DNA of 64,000 bases. Origin: SIG607 sp036307305 (GTDB lineage Bacteria; Bacillota; Clostridia; Oscillospirales; Acutalibacteraceae). The translations under genes were made by a program, and so were the position numbers. Location: the NCBI GenBank assembly GCA_036307305.1, contig JAXJXV010000007.1, positions 58,157 to 122,156 of the forward strand. Direction: 5' to 3'. This document shows, one piece after another, positions 1 through 7,763 of this stretch (position 1 is the first letter of the stretch; each line of letters opens with the position of its first letter). Under the pieces are notes generated by a model. That model had not been told where the DNA came from. It saw nothing but the letters and a program-made list of their open reading frames with translations, and searched no databases.

Positions 1-225
1 ATGGTGTCACAGATGAAGTATTTATCTGATAGCTTTCCGCCTGAGTGCGTTGAGGCTTATGAAAAGCTCGGTGGTACACCTTGGCTTGATTACCGTCACA
101 GCGTTTTCGGTCAGGTATGCGACGGTATGGACGTGGTTGATGCGATTGCAAATGCAAAAACAGGCGCAGGTGATAAGCCTGTTGAAGAAATATCTATCGT
201 AGGTATTGATATTAAAGTTTTATAA
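1..225 (+). CDS. Peptidyl-prolyl cis-trans isomerase, cyclophilin type (3' part only)
   Basis: The visible 74 residues are the C-terminal end of a cyclophilin-type peptidyl-prolyl isomerase, which catalyses cis-trans isomerisation of X-Pro bonds during folding. The family pattern is clear: an HSVFGQV segment (residues 33-39), followed by GMDVVDAIA and a final strand ending in ISIVGIDIKVL. In complete cyclophilins this segment follows the catalytic Arg/Gln core, which must lie upstream of the window. The ATG at base 1 is in frame but is almost certainly an internal Met. A strong terminator follows three bases after the stop, so this is the last gene of its transcript. Whether the full protein has a signal or lipobox cannot be seen. 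Confidence 0.85.
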   Translation: MVSQMKYLSDSFPPECVEAYEKLGGTPWLDYRHSVFGQVCDGMDVVDAIANAKTGAGDKPVEEISIVGIDIKVL

Positions 226-227
226 TA

Positions 228-260
228 AAAAAGAAAACTCCCTCTGGGAGTTTTCTTTTT
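228..260. terminator. Bidirectional intrinsic terminator
   Basis: A perfect 15-bp stem (228-242 with 246-260) and a 3-base loop are flanked by T runs on one side and A runs on the other. It can stop the cyclophilin transcript on the plus strand and the convergent dockerin gene on the minus strand. Confidence 0.85.
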
Positions 261-264
261 GCTT

Positions 265-2100
265 TTAACTGTTAGTCAGATTGATTTTCATCATTGCTAA
301 ATCTGATGTTTTTATAAAAGAGTCACAGTCTACATCGGCTGCTTCCTCGTCGAAATTTTCAGGTATCTGACCTGCAAGATAAAGCTTTAAGAGTGCTAGG
401 TCACGAGTATCAATCTGAGCATTTCCGTCGCAGTCACCCTTAAGTGTGTTTTTAATAACCGTAACTTTTCCTTCAATCATATATCCTGCATAAACAAAAT
501 ATACGTTCTGTTCGCCTAAAACTGTATTATCGTAGCCGATAACGGTGAGCTTTCCCGTATCAAGTTCCTCACTCTGTCCACTATAATAGGTAACCTTCAT
601 TTTTCCGCCTGAAAGGTCGGGTTCGCCGCCCGTTGAAAATTCAGTGCTATTTGGCTGACTTAAAATTTCTACGCTTTGTGCGCCTGCAACCGATGCAAAG
701 TGTAGCTGAGGATATGCATATCCACTGGTACTGCTTATCCACCACAGATTTTTAAAATCAAAGCCTTCAAAGGATTCGGCTTTTTGCATAGCTTCGTCAG
801 TAAGAACCGAAATGCCCGTGATATTTGTTGTGTCGAAATTTTTAGCTATGCCGCGACTTGCATTATTTAGGTAATAATTATTTTTATAAATGCCGCCTGA
901 CTGACAGCCTATAACACCGCCTATGAGGTCAGGAGTATTTGAAGTAGGAGCAACAACACTATAGCAGTTTTCAACCGACATATTTTCTTCTTCTACACTT
1001 GCATAGGAATTAACCGATGCGGCTATACCGCCTGAATATGCACCCTTGTCTGAATGCGCGTCATATTTTGAAGTGCAGGAAAGGATTTCACCTGTATTAT
1101 AGCAATCGGTAATACCGCTTTCGTTAAGCTCGGCGGCGATACCTCCCGCATAGGCTTCGTAAGTATCCGAGTAGGCTGCAACCTCACCTGCATTGTAGCA
1201 ACCGCCTATAAGGGTATTACCTGCACCGTAGCCAACGATACCGCCGCTTGAAGAACAGTAAAGAATTCCAAGGTCGGCAGACAGTTCTCTAAGTACACTT
1301 GTGTAGCCTACGAATCCTGCATTACCGCAAGTGACTATCTGAGCGCCGTTAGAAACAGCGGCAATACCGCCTGTAACATAACCGCTTACAACACCTAAAT
1401 TATAACTGTAGGCTATAACAGAGTCTTTAGCGGTTATACCTGCAATACCGCCTGAATAAGCTGAGTCGCCTGTGGGGTAAATGTAAATGAAAGTGCTGTT
1501 GTAACAGTGGTATATTTCCTTTTCGTTGGCACCTGCAATGCCGCCTACATAGGAACCGTCGCCGCACAAGGAAATAATACTGCCGCTAACAGAACAGTTT
1601 GTGATATTGCCGGTATTCTTACCTACTAAGCCACCTAAATTTGCAGAACAGTCGGCGTAAGCCACTAATTCCAAGTTTTCAATGAAAAGATTTTGTATAT
1701 TTCCCGAATTATTTCTTATAAGACCTACGTTTACGGTATACGAGGTGTTAGAAGTAGTGTATTCATAATACGTCATAATACCTGAAACGGTATATCCGTT
1801 TCCATCAAGTGTACCGCTGAAGTTATTAATAGGAATAAAGCCGCAGTCGTTATTATAGAAATCTCCACCAGGTGCAAAATCAGCCTCGGTAAAAATGATA
1901 TCACTTGACAACATAAAATAAGCAGAAGGATAATTACGGATGTTACTGAAATGCTGGGGCGTGGAGATAAGATAAGGACTTTCCTCGGTACCGTTTCCAC
2001 CTGCAAAGCCTGAAGCTGTAGCAGAAACACAAAAAGCTACTGAAGAAAAAATTATAACCACACAAACAATAACCGATATAACTTTTCTTAATAATTTCAT
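265..2100 (-). CDS. Secreted GLUG-repeat protein with Ig-like and type I dockerin domains
   Basis: This 611-residue protein begins with a clear signal peptide (MKLLRK, then a hydrophobic run to about residue 27, cleavage near CVSATA). Residues about 140-440 carry many short glycine-rich units of the GGIAG / GGLVGKNTG type, which resemble GLUG motifs and probably fold as a beta-helix or beta-solenoid. Residues about 480-550 look like a bacterial Ig-like (Big_3-type) domain. The last 58 residues are a type I dockerin with two calcium loops (DCDGNAQIDTRD and DVDCDSFIKTSD), each followed by an L-x-x-L/M-K helix. Dockerins attach secreted proteins to cohesins of a scaffoldin. No catalytic domain is recognised, so an adhesin or substrate-binding role is inference. 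The start has an AAAGGAGG site five bases upstream. Confidence 0.85.
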   Translation of the reverse strand: MKLLRKVISVIVCVVIIFSSVAFCVSATASGFAGGNGTEESPYLISTPQHFSNIRNYPSAYFMLSSDIIFTEADFAPGGDFYNNDCGFIPINNFSGTLDGNGYTVSGIMTYYEYTTSNTSYTVNVGLIRNNSGNIQNLFIENLELVAYADCSANLGGLVGKNTGNITNCSVSGSIISLCGDGSYVGGIAGANEKEIYHCYNSTFIYIYPTGDSAYSGGIAGITAKDSVIAYSYNLGVVSGYVTGGIAAVSNGAQIVTCGNAGFVGYTSVLRELSADLGILYCSSSGGIVGYGAGNTLIGGCYNAGEVAAYSDTYEAYAGGIAAELNESGITDCYNTGEILSCTSKYDAHSDKGAYSGGIAASVNSYASVEEENMSVENCYSVVAPTSNTPDLIGGVIGCQSGGIYKNNYYLNNASRGIAKNFDTTNITGISVLTDEAMQKAESFEGFDFKNLWWISSTSGYAYPQLHFASVAGAQSVEILSQPNSTEFSTGGEPDLSGGKMKVTYYSGQSEELDTGKLTVIGYDNTVLGEQNVYFVYAGYMIEGKVTVIKNTLKGDCDGNAQIDTRDLALLKLYLAGQIPENFDEEAADVDCDSFIKTSDLAMMKINLTNS

Positions 2101-2133
2101 AAAAATCCTCCTTTGTATTTTCAGTTTAGCCTT

Positions 2134-2162
2134 ATTATAACATATAATTCGGAATGTGTAAA
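2134..2162 (-). promoter_or_regulatory. SigA-type promoter for the dockerin gene
   Basis: On the minus strand a TTTACA -35 box (2157-2162) and a perfect TATAAT -10 box (2134-2139) are separated by 17 bases, upstream of the ribosome binding site. Confidence 0.7.
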
Positions 2163-2171
2163 TATTTATGA

Positions 2172-2200
2172 TTGTCAGACAGTTAGTTATATGTTAGAAT
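2172..2200 (+). promoter_or_regulatory. SigA-type promoter for the ElaA-like gene
   Basis: TTGTCA (2172-2177) and TAGAAT (2195-2200) are spaced by 17 bases. The promoter is back to back with the dockerin gene promoter. Confidence 0.65.
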
Positions 2201-2216
2201 TACACAGGTGATAAAA

Positions 2217-2654
2217 ATGGATTTTATAGTTAAAAAATTTGAAGAGCTTAACACCTTTGAGCTTTATGAAATTTTAAAGGTGCGTTCACAGGTTTTTGTA
2301 GTAGAACTTAAAATGAACTGTCAGGATATGGACGGTGTGGATTATAGTTGCTATCATCTTTACCTAAAGGAAAAAGAAAAAATAATTGCTTATATGCGGA
2401 TGTATTTTGAAAATAAAGACAGTAAATGCATTCATATTGGCAGGGTTTTAACCGTTGAGCGTGGTAATGGATATGCCAAAGCTTTAATGGAAAAGGCTAT
2501 TGACTATGCTCAAAATGTTCTTTTTTGTAATAAAATATGTCTTAATTCACAAAAACAGGCGGTAGGTTTTTATGAAAAAATGGGATTTAAGGCTACGTCG
2601 GGTGAGTTTATTGAGGAAAATGTTATACATATTTCTATGGAACTTGTTCTTTAA
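2217..2654 (+). CDS. GNAT family N-acetyltransferase, ElaA-like
   Basis: A small cytoplasmic acetyltransferase of 145 residues resembling the ElaA branch of the GNAT superfamily. It has the family's opening (F-E-L-N-T-F-E-L-Y-E-I-L-K-V-R followed by VFVVE), a central HIGRV strand followed by an acetyl-CoA pyrophosphate loop (ERGNGYAKALM, about residues 82-92), and a C-terminal AVGFYEKMGF motif. GNAT enzymes transfer acetyl from acetyl-CoA to amines; the substrate of ElaA proteins is unknown. An in-frame GTG at 2208 would add three residues, but it lies inside the AGGTG ribosome binding site, so ATG 2217 is chosen. The gene is monocistronic as far as the sequence shows, with its own promoters before and after. 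Confidence 0.85.
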   Translation: MDFIVKKFEELNTFELYEILKVRSQVFVVELKMNCQDMDGVDYSCYHLYLKEKEKIIAYMRMYFENKDSKCIHIGRVLTVERGNGYAKALMEKAIDYAQNVLFCNKICLNSQKQAVGFYEKMGFKATSGEFIEENVIHISMELVL

Positions 2655-2656
2655 TA

Positions 2657-2685
2657 TTGACATATTTTAAGGTATTTGGTAGAAT
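2657..2685 (+). promoter_or_regulatory. SigA-type promoter for the ZIP-ygjV-DUF6062-cysK run
   Basis: A consensus TTGACA (2657-2662) and TAGAAT (2680-2685) are separated by 17 bases, 33 bases before the ZIP start codon. Confidence 0.8.
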
Positions 2686-2717
2686 TTACAGGTAGAAAAA
2701 AGGTGAGATGAATATTA

Positions 2718-3470
2718 ATGGGACTTGTATTATTTACTGCTCTCGGTGTTGGGGGAGCTACGGTATTCGGTGCGATTATCGGATTTATTTTCAAAAAACT
2801 GACTCATAAAATTTCGGATATTATACTTGCCTTCGCGGCGGGCATAATGTTGGCGGCGGCTGTTCTCGGTCTTATATTGCCGTCAGTTGAGTATGGCGGT
2901 AAATACGGTATAATTATTACCGTTGTGGGTATTTTTGCGGGTGCAATTTGTATCAATCTTATGGACAAGTTAGTGCCTCATATACACGACTTCCTAGGCG
3001 GACAAAATGAGGGACATAATGACTCAAATCTTAATAAGGTCGTTCTGTTTGTAACGGCTATAGCAATACATAATCTTCCTGAGGGAATCGCTTCGGGTAT
3101 AGGTTTTGGTTCGGGAAATACTTCTCAGGCACTGATGATAGCCGGCGGTATCGCTTTACAAAATATACCTGAAGGTATGATTATTATTACGCCGATGCTC
3201 GCGGCAGGGGTGAGCAAAAAGAAAACCTTTTTGTGCGCTTTTATCACAGGTATTGTAGAGGTTGTAGGAACGTTTATAGGATATTTTGCTGTAAGCATTT
3301 CACAATTTGTTCTGCCTTTTGCCCTCGCCTTTGCAGGAGGTACAATGTTATACGTAATAAGCGACGAAATGATAATTGAAACTCATTCTCATTCAAGTCA
3401 GCGAGGGGCTACTTATGCACTTATTGTGGGATTTTGCGTTATGCTTGTAAGCGATATACTATTAGGGTGA
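2718..3470 (+). CDS. ZIP family divalent metal transporter (ZupT-like)
   Basis: An integral membrane protein of 250 residues belonging to the ZIP family, which imports zinc or other divalent metals into the cytoplasm. It has about eight hydrophobic segments. The two diagnostic metal-site helices are present: IHNLPEGIASG at about residue 117 and LQNIPEGM at about residue 149. A histidine-containing loop (VPHIHDF to NEGHND, about 89-103) sits before them, as in other ZIPs. AGGTGAG lies 10 bases upstream of ATG. It is the first gene of a tight run: the next gene starts six bases after its stop. Which metal it carries cannot be told from sequence. Confidence 0.88.
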   Translation: MGLVLFTALGVGGATVFGAIIGFIFKKLTHKISDIILAFAAGIMLAAAVLGLILPSVEYGGKYGIIITVVGIFAGAICINLMDKLVPHIHDFLGGQNEGHNDSNLNKVVLFVTAIAIHNLPEGIASGIGFGSGNTSQALMIAGGIALQNIPEGMIIITPMLAAGVSKKKTFLCAFITGIVEVVGTFIGYFAVSISQFVLPFALAFAGGTMLYVISDEMIIETHSHSSQRGATYALIVGFCVMLVSDILLG

Positions 3471-3475
3471 TAAAA

Positions 3476-4030
3476 ATGGAAGAAATTATATATATATTAG
3501 GACAGGCTTTAGGCTTTGTTGCGGTTATTTTAGGCTTTGTTAACTATCAGGTTAAAACAAGAGAACAGGTGCTGTACGTACATATTGCAACAACTATAGT
3601 TTTTGCAATTCACTTTTTATGTCTTAAGGAATATGCAACGGCTGTAATGCAGCTTGTGGGTACCACCAGAAATATAGTTTTCTATAACAAGGGAAAGAAC
3701 GGAAAGGTGTCAAAGGGTGTAGCCATTTTCTTTGCACTGCTTATGGGTACACTCGGCAGTATAACAATGTTTGCTCTTCAAAAAGGCGAATGGTTTGCAG
3801 TTATTGCAATAGTAGGTCTTGTTATTAACTCCTACGCAATGTCTTTCTCTAATCCAAACAATGTAAGAAAGAGCATACTTGTATCTTCACCGCTTGTGTT
3901 TACCTATGACGTGTTAGTTCACTCTATAGGCGGTGCGCTTTATGAAGCAATCGTTATCGTGTCTTCTGTTATAGGTCTTATCCGCTATAGCAAAAAGACT
4001 CAGAAAACAGAGGAAAACGAGGAAAAATGA
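3476..4030 (+). CDS. YgjV family inner membrane protein
   Basis: A 184-residue membrane protein of the YgjV family, whose function is unknown. The first segment (ILGQALGFVAVILGFVNYQ) and the LVGTTRNIVFYNKGK motif (about residues 61-75) are typical of the family. Four to five further hydrophobic segments follow, and the protein ends in a charged cytoplasmic tail (KKTQKTEENEEK). The reading frame is open 42 bases further upstream, but GGGTGATAAAA directly before ATG 3476, the same arrangement as at 2206, supports this start. Its last four bases overlap the next gene (ATGA), indicating translational coupling. Confidence 0.8.
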   Translation: MEEIIYILGQALGFVAVILGFVNYQVKTREQVLYVHIATTIVFAIHFLCLKEYATAVMQLVGTTRNIVFYNKGKNGKVSKGVAIFFALLMGTLGSITMFALQKGEWFAVIAIVGLVINSYAMSFSNPNNVRKSILVSSPLVFTYDVLVHSIGGALYEAIVIVSSVIGLIRYSKKTQKTEENEEK

Positions 4031-4716
4031 GAGAAGATATTTGTACAATTCCCGTCAGCGAGGTTTTTGAGGAAAATGACGGCTGTCCGATGTGCAGAAT
4101 GTATAACACTGTACAGGAAAGAATAATAGAATATATTATGGGTGCCGCAATGATGGAACCTGAAATAAGAATGGTCACCAATCAAAAGGGCTTTTGTTAC
4201 AAGCATTACTCAAAGATGTTCGGCAGAAAGGGAAGACTTCAACTCGCTTTAATGCTTGAGTCTCATATAGACGAAATAAACCGCGAAATTTTGTCAGATA
4301 AGCTTATGAGAAGCAATAAATCAAAGGGTGAAAAGGCAAGAAGAATAACCGATTCCTGTTTTGTTTGCGAAAAAATAGAGTGGGGTATAAGCAGAATGAT
4401 AGAAACTGTTTATCGCTCTTATGAAACGGATATGGATTTCAGACGGATGTTTAACGGTCAGGAAATGTTCTGTATGCCGCATTTTGAACTTTTGGTAAGC
4501 GGCGCAGATAAAAAGAAAATGAAGAACTATTACTGTGAGTTTGTGAAAAATCTTACCCATATAACACAGGAATATTCAAGAACTCTTCACGAAGACGTTA
4601 AGCATTTCTGCTCAATGTACGATTACCGTAACAGCGGTAAAGATGCCGATTGGGGTGATTCTAAGGACTCGGTGGAGAGAACAATTAACTTTTTGACAGG
4701 AAACGATGGTGAATAG
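4027..4716 (+). CDS. DUF6062 family protein with paired Cys/His motifs
   Basis: A 229-residue, apparently cytoplasmic protein of the DUF6062 type; no function is established. It holds two similarly arranged halves: CPMC (20-23) followed by GFCYKHY (about 55-61), then CFVC (111-114) followed by FCMPHF (about 148-153). This CxxC/CxxxH-like duplication suggests two zinc or metal sites, which is inference. It overlaps YgjV by four bases and the cysK frame at its 3' end, so it is probably co-translated with both. The position between a metal transporter and a cysteine-forming enzyme fits a role in metal or thiol handling but does not prove it. Confidence 0.7.
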   Translation: MREDICTIPVSEVFEENDGCPMCRMYNTVQERIIEYIMGAAMMEPEIRMVTNQKGFCYKHYSKMFGRKGRLQLALMLESHIDEINREILSDKLMRSNKSKGEKARRITDSCFVCEKIEWGISRMIETVYRSYETDMDFRRMFNGQEMFCMPHFELLVSGADKKKMKNYYCEFVKNLTHITQEYSRTLHEDVKHFCSMYDYRNSGKDADWGDSKDSVERTINFLTGNDGE

Positions 4717-4717
4717 T

Positions 4718-5647
4718 ATGGTTTATGAAAACATACTTGAGGCTATGGGAAATACTCCCATAATAAAGCTTAATAATATGGTAGATGATGACAGCGCTGA
4801 CGTTCTTGTGAAATTCGAGGGACTGAACGTAGGCGGCTCTATTAAAACACGTACGGCTTTCAATATGATTCTTGAAGCAGAGAAAAAAGGACTTTTAAAT
4901 GCCGATACCGTTATCGTTGAGCCTACAAGCGGTAATCAGGGTATAGGTCTTGCTCTTGTGGGCGCCGTAAAGGGCTATAAGGTAAAAATAATTATGCCAG
5001 ATTCTGTCAGTGAGGAAAGAAGAAAGCTTGTAAAGCATTATGGTGCTGAGGTTATTCTTGTTCACGACGGCGGTAATATCGGTCTTTGTATTGAAGAATG
5101 TGTAAATCTCGCCCTTAAAATGAAGGCGGAGGACAAAAACGTTTTTGTTCCTCAGCAGTTTGAAAATCCCGCTAATCCTGAAATACAAAGACGGGCAACG
5201 GGACAGGAAATACTGTCACAGGTAAACGGTGAAATACACGGTTTTTGTTCAGGTATAGGCACAGGCGGTACCATTACGGGTATCGGTGAAACCTTAAAAG
5301 CGGAAAATCCCAATATGGTTATATGGGCGGTTGAACCTGAAAATGCCGCTATTCTTTCAGGAGGCTCTATCGGTACTCACGTACAAATGGGTATAGGTGA
5401 CGGAGTTATTCCGCAGATACTTAATCAGAATATATACGAAGAGGTATGTATAATAAAGGACGAAGAAGCGCTGAATACTGCAAAGGCTCTTGCTTCAAAA
5501 GAGGGTATTATGTGCGGAATAAGCAGCGGTACTAACGTAGCCGCGGCATTAAAACTTGCTAAAAAGCTGGGAAAAGGGAAAACTGTGGTAACCGTGCTTC
5601 CCGATACAGCCGAAAGATATTTTTCTACACCTCTTTTCGAAGAATAA
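4718..5647 (+). CDS. cysK: Cysteine synthase (O-acetylserine sulfhydrylase)
   Basis: A PLP-dependent enzyme of 309 residues that makes cysteine from O-acetylserine and sulfide in the cytoplasm. The Schiff-base lysine is in GGSIKTR (Lys43), the substrate loop is EPTSGNQG (about 69-76), the phosphate-binding loop is GTGGTITG (about 178-185), and the C-terminal SSGTN motif is present. Length fits the CysK/CysM group. The frame stays open to ATG 4706, but that start overlaps the previous gene and the GGTG at 4708-4711 fits ATG 4718 better, so the start is uncertain by four codons. It ends the four-gene run and is followed by a terminator. A cystathionine beta-synthase-like specificity cannot be excluded. 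Confidence 0.87.
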   Translation: MVYENILEAMGNTPIIKLNNMVDDDSADVLVKFEGLNVGGSIKTRTAFNMILEAEKKGLLNADTVIVEPTSGNQGIGLALVGAVKGYKVKIIMPDSVSEERRKLVKHYGAEVILVHDGGNIGLCIEECVNLALKMKAEDKNVFVPQQFENPANPEIQRRATGQEILSQVNGEIHGFCSGIGTGGTITGIGETLKAENPNMVIWAVEPENAAILSGGSIGTHVQMGIGDGVIPQILNQNIYEEVCIIKDEEALNTAKALASKEGIMCGISSGTNVAAALKLAKKLGKGKTVVTVLPDTAERYFSTPLFEE

Positions 5648-5674
5648 AAACTAAATATTGTCAAACAATTAACA

Positions 5675-5703
5675 AAAACCGCCGTATAGGCGGTTTTATT
5701 TTT
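5675..5703 (+). terminator. Intrinsic terminator after cysK
   Basis: A 9-bp stem AAAACCGCC/GGCGGTTTT with a 5-base loop is followed by a T-rich tail. Confidence 0.8.
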
Positions 5704-5736
5704 GTGCTGTTGGTTTGTCAATGATGTGTTACAAAA

Positions 5737-6675
5737 TTAGAAAACCTCGCCGTTAATAAGAAAAGCCTTTAAATAATCAGCAGGAGATTTCCAATTAAGT
5801 GGACGCATCGGAAAGTTATTGTATTTTCTGTTGTGAACAGAAAGTTGCTTTTTAAAGTCATCAAAAGAGTAAAAAGAGTGAGTGGCATAAAAATATTCGT
5901 TATCTTTACGGTGAGAACGCTCGACTTTGCCGTTATGTCTGGGTGTGTACGGAGCAATAAGCTTATGTCTTATGCCACACTGTTCGAGCGTACGCTCGAA
6001 CAGTGTGGGCGTCGGCTTTTGGGTGTTACCTAATTGCTTTGTAAATTCCATACCATTATCTGTTTGAACACACTCTATCTTGAACGGAAAATTCTCTATT
6101 AAATGCTTTAAGAACTGTGCTGATGAATATGAGCTATGCTCTTCAAAAGCCTCTAAATAGCGAAATCTTGAGTACTCATCAATAGCGGTATATTGGTAAA
6201 ACTTTTTCCCTTTTGCTTCACCCACTATGCAGGTTTCAGGCACAAATTTTACGTCTATTTGTATTCTTTGACCGGGATAATGCATTTGCTCATAAGGTTT
6301 TGGTATATACTTTGGATTGGGCGGTTTTACAGCCATTTGACCTTGTTTTCGTAAAAGTCGGTATAATCCCGTTACGGATCGTGTATATCCTCTTTGGCGG
6401 AGTTTTACCCAAAATACTACTAATCCAGCATTCGTATTACGTTTTCGCATATCTGCTATTAGTTTTAATTCTTCAGGCGTATGCTCGTTAGGATGATGAT
6501 GGGGTCTATGTGATTTATCTGCTAATGATTGTAAGGTTCCGTCATATCTTTTCCTCCAACGGTAAATATATTGACGGTTGGTTTTGTATCTGATTGCTGC
6601 CTTTGTTACTCCATATTTCAAAGAGTATTTAATTAAGGCTTGACGATACAGCATTGTTTGTGTTACAGTTTTCAT
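5737..6675 (-). CDS. IS481-family DDE transposase
   Basis: A 312-residue transposase that moves the surrounding insertion sequence. The N-terminal 50 residues form a helix-turn-helix (YGVTKAAIRYKTNRQYIYRW). An rve-type integrase core follows, with the acidic triad Asp141 (RIQIDVKF), Asp206 (VQTDNGMEF) and Glu252 (GKVERSHRKDNE); the APYTPRHNGKVERSHR stretch is typical of IS481. The frame is intact, so the copy may still be active. Codons for about TLFERTLEQC (224-233) lie within a 34-bp perfect palindrome. The start ATG is preceded on the minus strand by AGGAGGATTAACC, a good ribosome binding site. Confidence 0.88.
   Translation of the reverse strand: MKTVTQTMLYRQALIKYSLKYGVTKAAIRYKTNRQYIYRWRKRYDGTLQSLADKSHRPHHHPNEHTPEELKLIADMRKRNTNAGLVVFWVKLRQRGYTRSVTGLYRLLRKQGQMAVKPPNPKYIPKPYEQMHYPGQRIQIDVKFVPETCIVGEAKGKKFYQYTAIDEYSRFRYLEAFEEHSSYSSAQFLKHLIENFPFKIECVQTDNGMEFTKQLGNTQKPTPTLFERTLEQCGIRHKLIAPYTPRHNGKVERSHRKDNEYFYATHSFYSFDDFKKQLSVHNRKYNNFPMRPLNWKSPADYLKAFLINGEVF
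5975..6008. repeat. 34-bp perfect palindrome inside the transposase gene
   Basis: Sixteen-base arms (CCACACTGTTCGAGCG and its exact inverse) meet at a central TA with no loop. Because it is symmetric, both strands encode the same TLFERTLEQC peptide in one frame. Confidence 0.95.
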
Positions 6676-6813
6676 GACGAATGGTTAATCCTCCTGTACG
6701 TTTTGTCTCAGCAACTTAACTGTAACACAGGATTTTCCATTCGCCACTTCTTTTTTATTCGCTACTGTAACACATCTATTGTAAACCTACACAAATTTAT
6801 TTTTAAAAAAGTC

Positions 6814-6842
6814 TTGCAATATTGAATTTTATGTGATATAAT
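6814..6842 (+). promoter_or_regulatory. SigA-type promoter for rpsB-tsf
   Basis: TTGCAA (6814-6819) and a perfect TATAAT (6837-6842) are separated by 17 bases, giving a leader of roughly 115 nucleotides before rpsB. Confidence 0.8.
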
Positions 6843-6849
6843 CGTAAGG

Positions 6850-6958
6850 CTGCGAAATTATGCAGTAATATAATACACACATTCCGCTTTACTGATACAG
6901 AAGGTCTCTTTGCCGGAGTTTCCTGTATAGGCGGGATGGAGGTTTAACCTTAGGAGGA
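6850..6958 (+). promoter_or_regulatory. Structured 5' leader of rpsB
   Basis: The leader contains a small CTGC/GCAG hairpin (6850-6865) and a larger composite stem in which CCGC (6884-6887) pairs with GCGG (6931-6934) and ATACAG (6895-6900) with CTGTAT (6923-6928). The ribosome binding site TAGGAGG follows. Ribosomal protein operons are often autoregulated through such leaders; here that is inference. Confidence 0.45.
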
Positions 6959-6965
6959 AAAACAA

Positions 6966-7733
6966 ATGGCAGTAGTATCTATGAAACAGCTGCTCGAAGC
7001 CGGTGTTCATTTCGGACATCAGACTCGCCGCTGGAACCCGAAAATGGCTGAGTACATTTTCACAGAAAGAAACGGTATTTACATTATCGACCTTCAGAAG
7101 ACCGTAAAGAAGCTTAACGAAGCTTATCTTTTCGCTCGTGAAATTTCTGCTGAAGGCAAGGATATCCTTTTTGTAGGTACCAAGAAACAGGCTCAGGATT
7201 CTGTTAAGGAAGAAGCAGAAAATTGCGGTATGCCCTATGTTAACGCTCGTTGGCTCGGCGGTATGCTCACTAACTTCAGCACCATTCAGAAGAGAATTGC
7301 TCGTTTGAAGCAGCTTCGTGAAATGGAAGCTGACGGTACCTTTGAGCTTCTCCCCAAGAAAGAGACCGTTGGTCTTCAGCTTGAAATTGAAAAGCTTGAG
7401 AAATATCTCGGCGGTATCAAGGAAATGAAGAAAATCCCAGGCGCTCTTTTCATCGTTGACCCAAGAAAAGAAAGAATCGCTGTTGCTGAAGCTAAGAAGC
7501 TCGGTATCCCGATTATCGCTATCGTTGATACCAACTGCGACCCGGATGAAATTGATGCAGTTATCCCCGGTAACGACGACGCTATCCGCGCTGTAAAGCT
7601 TATTGCTGAAACTATCGGCGCTGCTATTATCGAAGGCCGTCAGGGCGAACAGGATGCTCCTGCAGCTGAAGAAGCTGTAGAGGCTGTTGAAGAAGCTGTT
7701 GCTGACGAAGCTTCTGAAAATACAGAAGAATAA
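6966..7733 (+). CDS. rpsB: 30S ribosomal protein S2
   Basis: A small-subunit ribosomal protein of 255 residues, recognisable from its start (VSMKQLLEAGVHFGHQTRRWNPKMA), the IIDLQKT strand, ARWLGGMLTNF (about 94-104), PGALFIVDPRKE and PIIAIVDTNCDPD. The C-terminal tail after about residue 225 is acidic and Ala/Glu-rich (AAEEAVEAVEEAVADEASENTEE), longer than in many S2 proteins but common in Clostridia. AGGAGG sits seven bases before ATG. It forms the classical rpsB-tsf operon with the next gene, 30 bases downstream. Confidence 0.97.
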   Translation: MAVVSMKQLLEAGVHFGHQTRRWNPKMAEYIFTERNGIYIIDLQKTVKKLNEAYLFAREISAEGKDILFVGTKKQAQDSVKEEAENCGMPYVNARWLGGMLTNFSTIQKRIARLKQLREMEADGTFELLPKKETVGLQLEIEKLEKYLGGIKEMKKIPGALFIVDPRKERIAVAEAKKLGIPIIAIVDTNCDPDEIDAVIPGNDDAIRAVKLIAETIGAAIIEGRQGEQDAPAAEEAVEAVEEAVADEASENTEE

Positions 7734-7763
7734 TTGTAAACTTTAAGAAAAGAGGAAAAGTAT

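Larger units (their letters stand above)
5725..6774. mobile_element. IS481-family insertion sequence
   Basis: The element carries one DDE transposase and is bounded by TGTGTTACA at 5725-5733 and its inverse TGTAACACA at 6766-6774, giving about 1050 bp. A second inverse copy lies at 6721-6729 and could be the true right end (about 1005 bp). No target duplication is visible for either choice. The insertion lies between the cysK terminator and the rpsB promoter and breaks no recognisable gene. Confidence 0.75.

Noticed and set aside
5833..6033. Plus-strand frame encoding TLFERTLEQC
   Set aside because: It repeats the transposase peptide only because the palindrome is symmetric; it is not a gene.
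5725..6774. Target-site duplication around the insertion sequence
   Set aside because: Flanking bases on the left (CAATGA) and on the right of either possible end do not match.
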